16,302 nucleotides of DNA from Lishizhenia sp033720595. GTDB lineage: Bacteria > Bacteroidota > Bacteroidia > Flavobacteriales_D > Crocinitomicaceae. The DNA is taken from NCBI RefSeq assembly GCF_033720595.1, contig NZ_JAWWCF010000054.1:1-16302 (forward strand), given 5' to 3'. The position numbers and the translations under genes were made by a program. The notes under the pieces are model-generated. The model ran no database searches. It was given only the letters and a program-made list of their open reading frames with translations, and had not been told where the DNA came from. Of this stretch, positions 1-7,079 are shown one piece after another; the first letter of the stretch is position 1, and every line of letters begins with the position of its first letter.

Positions 1-84
1 CCAGCTTTAGAAAAAGGTACATATATCTTGCGTTTCAAAGATATAAGTGATGCAAGTTGGAGTATCAATTTTATGGTGGATTAA
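1..84 (+). CDS. C-terminal end of a probable T9SS-sorted secreted protein (partial)
   Basis: Frame 1 is open from the window edge to TAA at 82-84 and encodes 27 residues containing LEKGTYILRFKD and ending NFMVD. The pattern 'L.kGtYilrf' followed by a short polar turn and a final hydrophobic strand is what the last strands of Bacteroidota type A T9SS C-terminal sorting domains look like, where the tail directs outer-membrane export and surface attachment. The rest of the protein lies outside the window, so its function cannot be told. It converges on the cargo gene at 353-1801. The family call rests on one short motif and could be wrong; that it is the end of a coding region is more secure. 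Confidence 0.55.
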   Translation, partial: PALEKGTYILRFKDISDASWSINFMVD

Positions 85-88
85 AAAT

Positions 89-230
89 CAAACAGGGACA
101 GCAATGGCAGCTTTGCGTTGTGAACATTTAGTTGACTTTGCTGCACGCTTACGACCACCGGAAGTGAACGTGCAGCTTAAGTCTACTTGATGTTTAAAAC
201 GTGAACTATAGTGTATGGCCCGGCTGTTTG
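89..230. repeat. Long imperfect palindrome (cruciform/hairpin-forming), intergenic
   Basis: The left arm (116-147) pairs with the right arm (169-201) almost base for base. Positions 141-147 CTGCACG match 169-175 CGTGCAG, G140 pairs C176, 134-138 GACTT pairs 179-183 AAGTC, and pairing continues to C116/G201 with three mismatches and two G-U pairs. The apical part (148-168) can add a 3-bp CTT/AAG step. After a poorly paired stretch, CAAACAG at 89-95 pairs with CTGTTTG at 224-230. There is no T-tract after it, so it is not a simple terminator. It lies between two convergent genes. I do not recognise the element; a mobile-element remnant or a structured repeat are both possible. Confidence 0.7.
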
Positions 231-285
231 CCAGTTTGAAATTCAATAAATGATTTTTATCCTCCTTCTCAAACCTTTAAATCTC

Positions 286-301
286 TTCCAAATTCTTGGA
301 A
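286..301. repeat. Small hairpin TTCCAA-ATTC-TTGGAA
   Basis: A perfect 6-bp inverted repeat with a 4-nt loop, just downstream of the terminator of the minus-strand cargo gene. No T-tract follows it on the plus strand. It may add to transcript end formation between the two convergent genes, but it is short. Confidence 0.4.
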
Positions 302-303
302 AT

Positions 304-336
304 AAAAAAACCTAAAAGCTTAGTTCCGGGGTTTTT
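304..336 (-). terminator. Probable intrinsic terminator of the 353-1801 gene
   Basis: On the minus strand AAAAACC (336-330) pairs with GGTTTTT (312-306), and an inner CTAA/TTAG step closes over a GCTT loop. The 3' arm runs into a T-tract (As at 304-310 on the plus strand). It begins 16 bases after the stop codon of the minus-strand gene, the right place and direction for it. The GC content of the stem is low, which weakens the call. Confidence 0.6.
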
Positions 337-352
337 ATGTGTACTAAAAGAT

Positions 353-1801
353 TTATTGTTTCACAAAACGTTGGGTAGTATGTTGACCGTTATCGAAAGT
401 AATTCGGATGAGGTAAACGCCTGGGTTGAAGTCATGAACATCCAGGTTACTTTGTTGGTTATTGATCTCTTTTGTTTGAATCAAAGCCCCCGTAGTACTG
501 TAAATATTTATGCTTGCTATTCTCTCGTTACTTGAAAGTTCGAGCAAATCTGTTACTGGGTTGGGCGCTAGTTTTACGGCTATTAATTGCGCCTCACTTA
601 CATTAGCAGCGACATAAGTTCCGTAGGTGTTATTGCCAACACGTGCGAAAATTAGTTTGACCTCGGCACTTACTCCCATGGTTCCATCATAGGTTGTTTT
701 TTCTCTGTGAACCTGACCATAAGGTGCCATGTAGGTGTAATTTTCAAACAGAACCTGATATAATTCAAAGGCAGGGAAACAGTCACATGAATCACAATAA
801 TCTCCGTAAATGAAATCAGACATTTCCATTCCATTGCCTGTTAGGGTTTCAAATTGAACTTCACCCACGTCATATTTTTTCATGTATTCGAAATAGTTCG
901 AAGGGTAAGTGGTAAGTGCTTCTCCTTTTTTGAATTTAATCACAGGGGGATAGGTTATATTATATACGAATCCACCAGGATTATAGGTGTATAAGTCGTT
1001 ATAAATTGAAATGAATACGCTATCAGTGGTTTCAACTCTATTGGTTACAGTTACTGTATTTATAGCATGGTAAGCTGATTGTGAACTTTGTATACTAGAA
1101 TATCCAGAATATTGTAGTGTATCTCCTACTTCCCAAGGGTAAACTTCATCATAGGTTGGGGCATAAGATCCGAGGTGACCTTCATTGTCATTTACCTGCC
1201 CAAATATTTCATATTCTGACGCATTGATAGGAAAACCCTGAATATCTATAAAACGAACGGCGCCCAAATGTTTAGCAATTTTGATGGGATTTGCGCTATA
1301 AGAAGTGGTTACAGCGTTTCCTTGCCCATCATAAGCCACGATGGCGTAAGCTTTAACAGAATCGGTGAAATTGAGAATGTTTTCTTGTGTTTTAGAAATG
1401 TATTTGAGGTAATAATCTGTGTTGTTGGTAGTGGTGAATACCGCAGAATCTCCCAAGTTTAAATCAAAGTTAAAAGAGATATTATTATCCATTTCTAGTT
1501 CATGAAGTAATTGATTGTAATCTATATTTCTACCCAACCAATTGGATGTAGCTAGGTTTATATCTCCATAGGAACCACATCCCATATCGTTGGGATTTGG
1601 AGCTTGCAGAACATCGCTAGCTACTTGGTATTGTTTTATTTCTAATGTAGAGTTGTTGGAGTTCATTTCTTCTGCAAAGAAGAACTTCTCTTCCGTTCCA
1701 CCCACCGCTTTAAACTTAGTTGGAGAATGAAAAGGAACATAGTCTTGTGCCAGTGCTGCACCCAGTAAAAATAAGGATGTTACTGTAGTTAGTGTTTTCA
1801 T
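353..1801 (-). CDS. Secreted protein with T9SS type A C-terminal sorting domain (unknown function)
   Basis: A 482-residue protein. It begins with a Sec signal peptide (MKTLTTVTSLFLLGAALA, probable cleavage after Ala18, then Gln). The last 72 residues (about 411-482) form a T9SS sorting domain: the LAPNPVTD opening, a middle strand SINIYSTTGALIQ, then FNPGVYLIRI and a basic end RFVKQ. By family knowledge this domain is recognised by the PorU-type sortase and removed as the protein is anchored on or released from the outer membrane. Residues 19-410 hold many Asn/Thr/Tyr-rich beta-type segments, several N-[ST] pairs and a cysteine cluster CDSCDC, and show no enzyme motif I recognise. A weak promoter-like TACGTTTA (minus strand, 1840-1833) lies 31 bases upstream. 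Function unknown; export route fairly sure. Confidence 0.9.
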   Translation of the reverse strand: MKTLTTVTSLFLLGAALAQDYVPFHSPTKFKAVGGTEEKFFFAEEMNSNNSTLEIKQYQVASDVLQAPNPNDMGCGSYGDINLATSNWLGRNIDYNQLLHELEMDNNISFNFDLNLGDSAVFTTTNNTDYYLKYISKTQENILNFTDSVKAYAIVAYDGQGNAVTTSYSANPIKIAKHLGAVRFIDIQGFPINASEYEIFGQVNDNEGHLGSYAPTYDEVYPWEVGDTLQYSGYSSIQSSQSAYHAINTVTVTNRVETTDSVFISIYNDLYTYNPGGFVYNITYPPVIKFKKGEALTTYPSNYFEYMKKYDVGEVQFETLTGNGMEMSDFIYGDYCDSCDCFPAFELYQVLFENYTYMAPYGQVHREKTTYDGTMGVSAEVKLIFARVGNNTYGTYVAANVSEAQLIAVKLAPNPVTDLLELSSNERIASINIYSTTGALIQTKEINNQQSNLDVHDFNPGVYLIRITFDNGQHTTQRFVKQ

Positions 1802-1888
1802 GTTGCTTGATTTAGTGATGAATATACCTTTCTAAACGTAAGTTTTTCGAATTGAGATGGTAAAATATTTTAAGTAAATATACAGGTC

Positions 1889-1896
1889 TACTTTTG
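1889..1896 (+). promoter_or_regulatory. Bacteroidota -7 promoter element TACTTTTG
   Basis: Exact match to TAnnTTTG, the -7 consensus used by the Bacteroidota primary sigma factor. It lies 90 bases before the ATG of the dipeptidyl peptidase gene, implying a leader of roughly 80-85 nt. I see no clear TTG-type -33 element at the usual distance. Confidence 0.55.
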
Positions 1897-1986
1897 TAGC
1901 GCTTGTTTTTCAATTTTAATTTTTGAATCATGAATTAATAGTATCTTGGCAAACGATATTTCACAAACCTTTCATAGAAAAGAAAC

Positions 1987-3888
1987 ATGAAGAAAAGTTT
2001 AGTAATGCTTTTTGCAGCTACCCTTGGATTTGGTGCTCAGGCACAACAAGGTATCACTGCAGAGCAATTGATAGAATTGAACCGAGTAGGAGGAATGGGT
2101 GTAAATCCCGAGACTTCTGAGCTAATTTATGCTGTATCTAAGGTAGATATTGCAAGTAATAAAAAGAGCACGGAAGTTTTTGGTTTGGACCTTAAAGATG
2201 GTGCGAAGAGAAGCATAGAAGATCCTGCTAAGATTTTAGGAGACGCCTCTATTTCTGCAGATGGTAAATACCAAATTGTGGTAAAAGAAGTGAAGCTGGA
2301 CAAAGTTTTCGGAACAGATTACTACCCAGAATTGAAGGAATCGAACGTTCAGATATACAATGATTTGGATTACAGACACTGGGATACGTGGCAAGACGGA
2401 AAATTCAATCACCTTTTCGTAAAGAACTTGGAGACAGGTGAGATGGTGGATATCATGGCTGGTGAAAAGTTCGAATGTCCAACGCAACCTTTCGGAGGTT
2501 CAGAAGATTACACGTGGAATGCTGACGGAACCAAAATTTACTACGTATGTAAAAAGTTGTACGGAAAGGAATACGCTGTAAGTACAAACACTGATATTTA
2601 CGTATACGACATTGCAACTGGAGAGACCTCTAACCTTACGGAAGGAAACATGGGATACGATACCAACCCTATTTTCTCAACTGAAGGAAAGTTAGCCTAC
2701 TTGCAAATGAAACGCGATGGTTACGAAAGTGATAAAAATGATATCATTTATTTCGATGGAACGACAAAACACAACTTAACGGGTGCTTGGGATGGAACCG
2801 TAAATTCTTTTGCATGGTCAGAAGATGAAAAAAGCATCTATTTCGTAGCACCAACAGGAGGTGAGGCGCATTTGTTTAGAATCGATTTACCAGGTAAGAA
2901 AAAGATCTTGAATAGACCTGTGCAAATTACAAACGGACAGTTCGATGTTCGTGGTATCGTAGGATGGAATAAGAAAAATCTTTTGGTGATGCGTGGAGAT
3001 ATGAACCACGCTTCTGAAGTTTTCAGTGTGGATGTGAAGTCGGGAGAAATGACACAAATTACCCACGAAAATGATGATCTATACAATTCTATAGGTTTGA
3101 GTAAAATCGACAAGCGTATTGTAAAAACTACAGATGGTAAAGACATGGTTACATGGGTGGTTTATCCTCCAGATTTCGATTCTACAAAACAATACCCAAC
3201 CTTGTTGTACTGTCAAGGTGGACCACAAGGAGCCCTTTCTCAATTCTACTCTTACCGTTGGAATTTCCAATTGATGGCTGCGCAAGGTTACATCGTTGTA
3301 GCGCCAAATAGAAGAGGTATGCCAGGTCATGGTGTTGAATGGAATGAACAAATTTCTAAAGATTACGGAGGACAAAACATGAAGGATTACTTAGCAGCTA
3401 TCGATGATGTTGCCAAAGAATCTTACGTAGATAAAGAGCGTTTAGGATGTATTGGAGCTTCTTATGGAGGTTACTCAGTATTCTATTTAGCGGCCATTCA
3501 TGAAGGTCGTTTCAAAACCTTCTTAGCACACGATGGTATCTTTAACTGGCAAAGTATGTACGGTACTACAGAAGAGATGTTCTTCGTAAACTGGGACTTA
3601 GGTGGCGCTTACTGGGACAAAGACAACGCTGTAGCTCAAAAAGCTTACAACGAATTCAACCCAGCAGATCACGTAGAAAAATGGGACAGTCCAATTATGA
3701 TTATCCAAGGAGGTTTAGACTTCAGAGTGCCAATTGGACAAGGTTTAGAAGCCTACCAAGCGGCTCAATTGCAAGGTTTAAAAAGTAGGTTGTTGTACTT
3801 CCCAGAAGAAAATCACTGGGTACTCGACTACCAAAACTCACTCATCTGGCATACAGAATTCCAGAAATGGTTAAAAGAAACCTTGTAG
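1987..3888 (+). CDS. Exported S9 family dipeptidyl peptidase (DPP5/acylaminoacyl-peptidase type)
   Basis: A 633-residue serine peptidase of the prolyl oligopeptidase family (S9). A signal peptide (MKKSLVMLFAATLGFGAQA) sends it to the periplasm. Residues about 30-370 show repeated 'W..D...I.yv' blades of a PD40/TolB-like beta-propeller that gates access. Residues about 390-633 form the alpha/beta hydrolase domain, with Ser492 in GASYGG, Asp578 in GGLDFRVP and His610 in EENHW as catalytic triad. The NRRG near the domain start suits the oxyanion region. Layout resembles Porphyromonas DPP5, which removes dipeptides after hydrophobic residues, so peptide scavenging is the likely role. It is a single-gene unit with its own promoter and terminator. 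Codons for Phe, Tyr and Asn are often C-ending (ttc, tac, aac), more than in neighbours, which hints at high expression. Exact specificity is not determined by what I can see. Confidence 0.95.
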   Translation: MKKSLVMLFAATLGFGAQAQQGITAEQLIELNRVGGMGVNPETSELIYAVSKVDIASNKKSTEVFGLDLKDGAKRSIEDPAKILGDASISADGKYQIVVKEVKLDKVFGTDYYPELKESNVQIYNDLDYRHWDTWQDGKFNHLFVKNLETGEMVDIMAGEKFECPTQPFGGSEDYTWNADGTKIYYVCKKLYGKEYAVSTNTDIYVYDIATGETSNLTEGNMGYDTNPIFSTEGKLAYLQMKRDGYESDKNDIIYFDGTTKHNLTGAWDGTVNSFAWSEDEKSIYFVAPTGGEAHLFRIDLPGKKKILNRPVQITNGQFDVRGIVGWNKKNLLVMRGDMNHASEVFSVDVKSGEMTQITHENDDLYNSIGLSKIDKRIVKTTDGKDMVTWVVYPPDFDSTKQYPTLLYCQGGPQGALSQFYSYRWNFQLMAAQGYIVVAPNRRGMPGHGVEWNEQISKDYGGQNMKDYLAAIDDVAKESYVDKERLGCIGASYGGYSVFYLAAIHEGRFKTFLAHDGIFNWQSMYGTTEEMFFVNWDLGGAYWDKDNAVAQKAYNEFNPADHVEKWDSPIMIIQGGLDFRVPIGQGLEAYQAAQLQGLKSRLLYFPEENHWVLDYQNSLIWHTEFQKWLKETL

Positions 3889-3904
3889 TTTCTCAAGAAT
3901 ATTC

Positions 3905-3936
3905 AAAAAAGCGGAGCAGTAATGTTCCGCTTTTTT
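3905..3936 (+). terminator. Strong intrinsic terminator after the dipeptidyl peptidase gene
   Basis: AAAAAAGCGGA (3905-3915) and TCCGCTTTTTT (3926-3936) form a perfect 11-bp stem over a 10-nt loop, ending in a T-run, 16 bases after the stop codon. The A-run on the 5' side could let it act in both directions, but no gene approaches from the right. Confidence 0.9.
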
Positions 3937-3953
3937 GTTTTCTACTGCTACAG

Positions 3954-3968
3954 CGCGATTGTATCGCG
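3954..3968. repeat. Hairpin CGCGAT-TGT-ATCGCG
   Basis: A perfect 6-bp GC-rich stem with a 3-nt loop; CTAC/GTAG can extend it after a 2-nt bulge. It stands alone in an AT-rich spacer and has no T-tract. Purpose unknown. Confidence 0.5.
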
Positions 3969-3993
3969 TAGTACTTACAATTAATTTGTTTAC

Positions 3994-4041
3994 TCTAGCC
4001 ATCTAACCGTCTAAAAATCTAACTGTCTAAAAGTCTTTATT
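3994..4041. repeat. 8-nt tandem repeat, six units beginning TCT
   Basis: Units in order are TCTAGCCA, TCTAACCG, TCTAAAAA, TCTAACTG, TCTAAAAG and a decayed TCTTTATT. The first four bases TCTA are invariant in the first five units while the last four vary, and the spacing is exactly 8 nt. This is not a coding repeat and not a CRISPR (units too short, no spacers). The fixed half and variable half suggest either a decayed microsatellite or a phased set of binding sites. Confidence 0.75.
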
Positions 4042-4060
4042 GCTATTTAGAATCATTATA

Positions 4061-4109
4061 AATACCTAACTCTAGGTATTGTTTCCTCCTCCAAAAGCCT
4101 CGACTTTTG
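4061..4109. promoter_or_regulatory. Two hairpins upstream of the PepSY membrane protein gene
   Basis: AATACCTA (4061-4068) and TAGGTATT (4073-4080) form a perfect 8-bp inverted repeat over ACTC. CAAAAG (4092-4097) and CTTTTG (4104-4109) form a second, 6-bp one over CCTCGA. They lie 62 and 33 bases before the ATG. Either could be a repressor site or leader structure; no known operator consensus is matched. I found no TAnnTTTG element in this spacer. Confidence 0.4.
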
Positions 4110-4141
4110 CGGCATTCGAAAACTAGTAGGGAGAAGAAATA

Positions 4142-5278
4142 ATGAGGAAAGGATTTTTAGTTGTACACAAGTGGCTCGGTTTAATTACTGGAGTTGTTGT
4201 ATTTATTGTAGCTATAACTGGTTGTTTGTATGCCTTTAAGGAGGAAATTCAAAGTCTGTATCAAGACTACAAGCATGTAGAGCAAACAGATGCCCCTTTC
4301 TTAACGCCATCTCAAGTAGCAGACATTGCAGATTCTATCTACCCAGCACAACATATTCATTCCATCAATTATTTAGGGAAAGACAAGGCCCTAGAAGTGA
4401 TATATTACGAAGGTCATACAGATACTTCTGAGCTCATTTACGATGCGTTTTACGTGCACCCAACCACAGGGGAGGGCATAAAATATGTCGACTTAACCTC
4501 CGGCATTTTCCGATTTATTTTAGACGGACATTACTACCTCTGGCTGCCCGAAAAAATAGGTCAAACCATAGTTGCCACCTCAACCCTTATTTTCTTTTTC
4601 ATGCTTATCACCGGACTCATTCTCTGGTGGCCGAAAAACAAGAATGCGCGTAAACAACGCTTTAAGTTCAAATGGAAAGAAACGACCAAGTGGAAACGTA
4701 AAAATTACGACTTACACAACATCCTTGGGTTTTATGTCATCTCCATCGCCATGGTTTTGTGTTTAACCGGTTTGGTTTGGGGCTTTGGTTGGTTTGCTTA
4801 CGGCAGTTATAAATTGCTGGGGGGTGAAAAATCTATTGTTTACGTAGAACCAGACTCACCATCTTTAAAAGGTCAGGCAGCTTTACCAATCCATGAAATG
4901 GAAAACAACATGGATGAAATGTGGCGCCGTATGATGCTGGAATACCCGAATGCCGATAACATAGAAGTGCACGTTCCCCATACAGATTCATCAACGATAT
5001 ACATCTCTATTCAGCCGGATGAAGGCACCCATTACAGAACTGATTACCGCTTTTTTGATCAGAAAACCTTGGAAGAGGTAGAGGTCAATCACCTTTGGGG
5101 AAAATACGCTGATGCGGATGCTACGGATAAGTTGTTCAGAATGAATTACGATATACATATTGGAGCCATTGGCGGACTACCCGGTAAAATCATCGCCTTT
5201 TTAGCGTCATTGATTATCGCTAGTTTACCCGTTACTGGAACCCTAGTTTGGTGGGGTAAACGCAAGAAAAAGAAATAG
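4142..5278 (+). CDS. PepSY-associated transmembrane protein (PiuB-like)
   Basis: A 378-residue inner-membrane protein with the four-helix layout of the PepSY_TM family. TM1 is at about 12-32 right after VHKWLGL (His9), TM2 about 143-163 ending LILWWPK, TM3 about 195-216 preceded by LHNILGF (His192), and TM4 about 348-372. Two soluble PepSY-like regions (about 35-140 and 217-345) would face the periplasm. The paired His residues at helix ends (also YDIHIG before TM4) are typical of the family and could bind haem or metal. Relatives often sit beside TonB siderophore receptors and are linked to iron uptake or ferric reduction; no such partner is present here, so the role is inferred from family only. 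A GGGAGAAG stretch precedes the ATG by 5 bases. It is flanked by repeat-rich spacers and appears to stand alone. Confidence 0.85.
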   Translation: MRKGFLVVHKWLGLITGVVVFIVAITGCLYAFKEEIQSLYQDYKHVEQTDAPFLTPSQVADIADSIYPAQHIHSINYLGKDKALEVIYYEGHTDTSELIYDAFYVHPTTGEGIKYVDLTSGIFRFILDGHYYLWLPEKIGQTIVATSTLIFFFMLITGLILWWPKNKNARKQRFKFKWKETTKWKRKNYDLHNILGFYVISIAMVLCLTGLVWGFGWFAYGSYKLLGGEKSIVYVEPDSPSLKGQAALPIHEMENNMDEMWRRMMLEYPNADNIEVHVPHTDSSTIYISIQPDEGTHYRTDYRFFDQKTLEEVEVNHLWGKYADADATDKLFRMNYDIHIGAIGGLPGKIIAFLASLIIASLPVTGTLVWWGKRKKKK

Positions 5279-5303
5279 TTTTATAGTTGAGTCAAGGGCC
5301 TTT

Positions 5304-5320
5304 CCCCAAGATTCTTGGGG
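5304..5320. repeat. Perfect palindrome CCCCAAGATTCTTGGGG
   Basis: A 17-nt palindrome with 8-bp arms around a single central T, 25 bases after the PepSY gene stop. No T-run follows, so it is not a standard terminator, but it may stall polymerase or protect the mRNA end. Its core is nearly the same as the hairpin at 286-301 (CCAA.ATTCTTGG), which may be chance. Confidence 0.55.
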
Positions 5321-5321
5321 A

Positions 5322-5446
5322 CGGGCTTTCCGCTATAGTCCTCGGCTAAAAAGTAAGGCATGTAGGTTGGTTGCTAAGCTTCTAAAGTCGCTTTGCACCC
5401 AAAACATTTCTAAACTTTTTATCTATCGGGCTGCCGCTGCTATCCC
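5322..5446. repeat. Structured extragenic repeat element with 20-nt direct repeats
   Basis: CGGGCTTTCCGCTATAGTCC (5322-5341) and CGGGCTGCCGCTGCTATCCC (5427-5446) are imperfect direct copies 105 bases apart. Just inside them TAAAAAGT (5347-5354) and ACTTTTTA (5414-5421) are perfect inverted repeats. So the unit is end-copy, stem, variable centre, stem, end-copy. From memory, intergenic sequences with a GGGCTTTCCGCT start and a CCGCT..ATCCCTAA end recur in flavobacterial genomes, but I cannot verify this here. No coding potential is seen in it. Confidence 0.6.
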
Positions 5447-5538
5447 TAAGGCGGTTGAATTTTGTGTCAAATCACCTAATGTCTTAAATCAACCAATTTT
5501 AGAAGAGAAGAATAGTTAAACCTAGTGCTTTTAAATAG

Positions 5539-5546
5539 TATTTTTG
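5539..5546 (+). promoter_or_regulatory. -7 promoter element TATTTTTG at the very start of the MATE gene
   Basis: Exact TAnnTTTG match. Transcription would begin about 4-7 bases past its last G, at about 5550-5553, which is on or just before the ATG at 5553. The MATE mRNA would then be leaderless or nearly so. It overlaps the alternative TTG start at 5544, arguing against that start. Confidence 0.5.
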
Positions 5547-5552
5547 CAAACA

Positions 5553-6980
5553 ATGAGCAGTACAAACAAAACCGATACGTCTGATAATCAGCCACTCGAT
5601 AAAAGCTTGGAGAAATCCAATAAAACCAATGAGTTTGGAACGCAACCCCTTGCGAAATTATTGAGTAAACAGGCTATTCCTGCGTCCATTGGTATTCTTG
5701 TAATGGCTATTTACGGTATTGTCGATACAATTTTTGTGGGGCACTGGGTAGGAAAATATGCTATCGGTGCAATTACCGTTGTTATGCCTATTCAATTTCT
5801 AATGTCCAGTGTAGGTATGGCCATAGGTGTTGGAGGATCCTCCATCATTTCCAGAGCATTCGGAGAAGGGAAGCAGGAAAAAGCGAACCATACTTTTGCG
5901 AACATGGTCAGCCTAACAGTAGCTTTTGCCCTTCTGTTTTATATCGGAGGTTCACTCTACATGGAAGAAATCCTTTTGCTTTTTGGAACAGCTGGCAATA
6001 TAACAGCACCTGCCACAGCTTATTTTGATATACTGCTTTACGGGGTTCCCTTTCTTACCATCGCAATGATGACCAATTCAGTAATTAGAGCTGAAGGTTA
6101 CCCTAAAATATCCATGATTGTTCTGATTATCCCTGCAGTAATTAACGTTGTTTTAGATCCTATATTAATTGTTTACTTCGATATGGGGATAGAGGGAGCA
6201 GCATGGGCCACAACAGTCTCTTTTATTGCTTGTGCCTTATATACTATAGTTTTCTTCTTTTCTACGCGTTCTAAATTGAATTTTAAGGCGAAGCAGATGA
6301 TATGGAAGGCCAAAATCATTCAAGAAATTGGGTCTATTGGTTCTATAACTTTGGTTCGACAAGGTGCCATCTCTATTTTGGCAATAGTCCTGAACAATTC
6401 CTTGGTAGAGTACGGGGGAGACATCGCATTGTCTGTCTATGGTATTGTAAATAGAATTGCCATGTTTGCCTTCTTCCCAATTTTAGGAGTAACCCAAGGA
6501 TTTTTGCCTATTGTAGGTTTCAACTATGGAGCAAAACTCTTTCAAAGGGTTTCAGATATCATCAGTTTATCCATCAAGTGGGCAACGATTATGGCTTTTA
6601 TCATTTTTGTACTCATCATGATATTTACGGAGTACATCGTAATGATCTTTACAGCAGATACTTCACTGATTGAAGGAGCAACCTTCGCGATGCGATGGAT
6701 ATTTGCGGCAACCCCATTGGTGGCAATCAATATGTTAATGAGTGGTTATTATCAAGCCGTGGGTAAAGTGATGCCAGCTTTGTTTTTATCCTTGAGTAAA
6801 CAAATCATTTTCTTGGTGCCATTGGTATTAATATTGCCCTTATTCTGGGGCTTAGATGGTATTTGGTACTCTTTCGTATTTGCAGATGTCTTTACGGCCT
6901 TGGTGAGTTATTATTTCTACCGTGTGGTAAAACAAAAGATAGCGGACAATTTGGCCAAGAGAAGCTTAACCCAAGCTTAA
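5553..6980 (+). CDS. MATE family multidrug/Na+ efflux transporter
   Basis: A protein of 475 residues from the ATG chosen here, in the usual MATE size range. After a polar Ser/Thr/Lys/Asn-rich N-tail of about 35 residues comes the standard opening 'plakLLskQAIPASIGILVMAIYGIVDTIFVGHW' seen across MatE domains, followed by 'MPIQFLMSSVGMAIGVGGSSIISRAFGEG'. The second half repeats the domain ('GSITLVRQGAISILAIVLN', 'GVTQGFLPIVGFNYGA'), giving about 12 helices in two 6-helix bundles. Family members expel cationic drugs or metabolites in exchange for Na+ or H+. An in-frame TTG at 5544 would add three residues but lies inside the promoter element, so the ATG at 5553 is preferred. No terminator is visible in the 99-base gap to the next gene. 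Substrate unknown. Confidence 0.93.
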   Translation: MSSTNKTDTSDNQPLDKSLEKSNKTNEFGTQPLAKLLSKQAIPASIGILVMAIYGIVDTIFVGHWVGKYAIGAITVVMPIQFLMSSVGMAIGVGGSSIISRAFGEGKQEKANHTFANMVSLTVAFALLFYIGGSLYMEEILLLFGTAGNITAPATAYFDILLYGVPFLTIAMMTNSVIRAEGYPKISMIVLIIPAVINVVLDPILIVYFDMGIEGAAWATTVSFIACALYTIVFFFSTRSKLNFKAKQMIWKAKIIQEIGSIGSITLVRQGAISILAIVLNNSLVEYGGDIALSVYGIVNRIAMFAFFPILGVTQGFLPIVGFNYGAKLFQRVSDIISLSIKWATIMAFIIFVLIMIFTEYIVMIFTADTSLIEGATFAMRWIFAATPLVAINMLMSGYYQAVGKVMPALFLSLSKQIIFLVPLVLILPLFWGLDGIWYSFVFADVFTALVSYYFYRVVKQKIADNLAKRSLTQA

Positions 6981-7079
6981 TTCAAATACAAAGATTGTTG
7001 TACTTAACCAACAGCCTCAAGTGAATAACTGATTTCAGAAGTATTCAATACCTCTCCAAACTCTTACTACCTTAGGAGG

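Noticed and set aside
104..190. A 28-codon frame beginning ATGGCAGCT inside the spacer at the left end
   Set aside because: It lies wholly within the long palindrome, has no ribosome site or promoter, and its sequence is explained by the base pairing of the arms.
89..230. Integron attC site as explanation of the palindrome
   Set aside because: The needed RYYYAAC / GTTRRRY core pair is not present at the ends of the structure, and no cassette array or integrase is seen.
296..535. 79-codon plus-strand open frame overlapping the cargo gene end
   Set aside because: It covers the terminator and is antisense to the T9SS sorting domain, which is a clear protein family on the minus strand.
3994..4041. 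CRISPR array
   Set aside because: Units are 8 bases with no spacers; no cas gene is in the window.
5544..5552. TTG start of the MATE protein
   Set aside because: It falls inside the TATTTTTG promoter element; the ATG nine bases later fits both promoter and protein.
6981..7079. Terminator or promoter between the MATE and transporter genes
   Set aside because: Only a 5-bp TGTTG/CAACA stem with no T-run and no TAnnTTTG match is visible; this 99-base gap is left unassigned.
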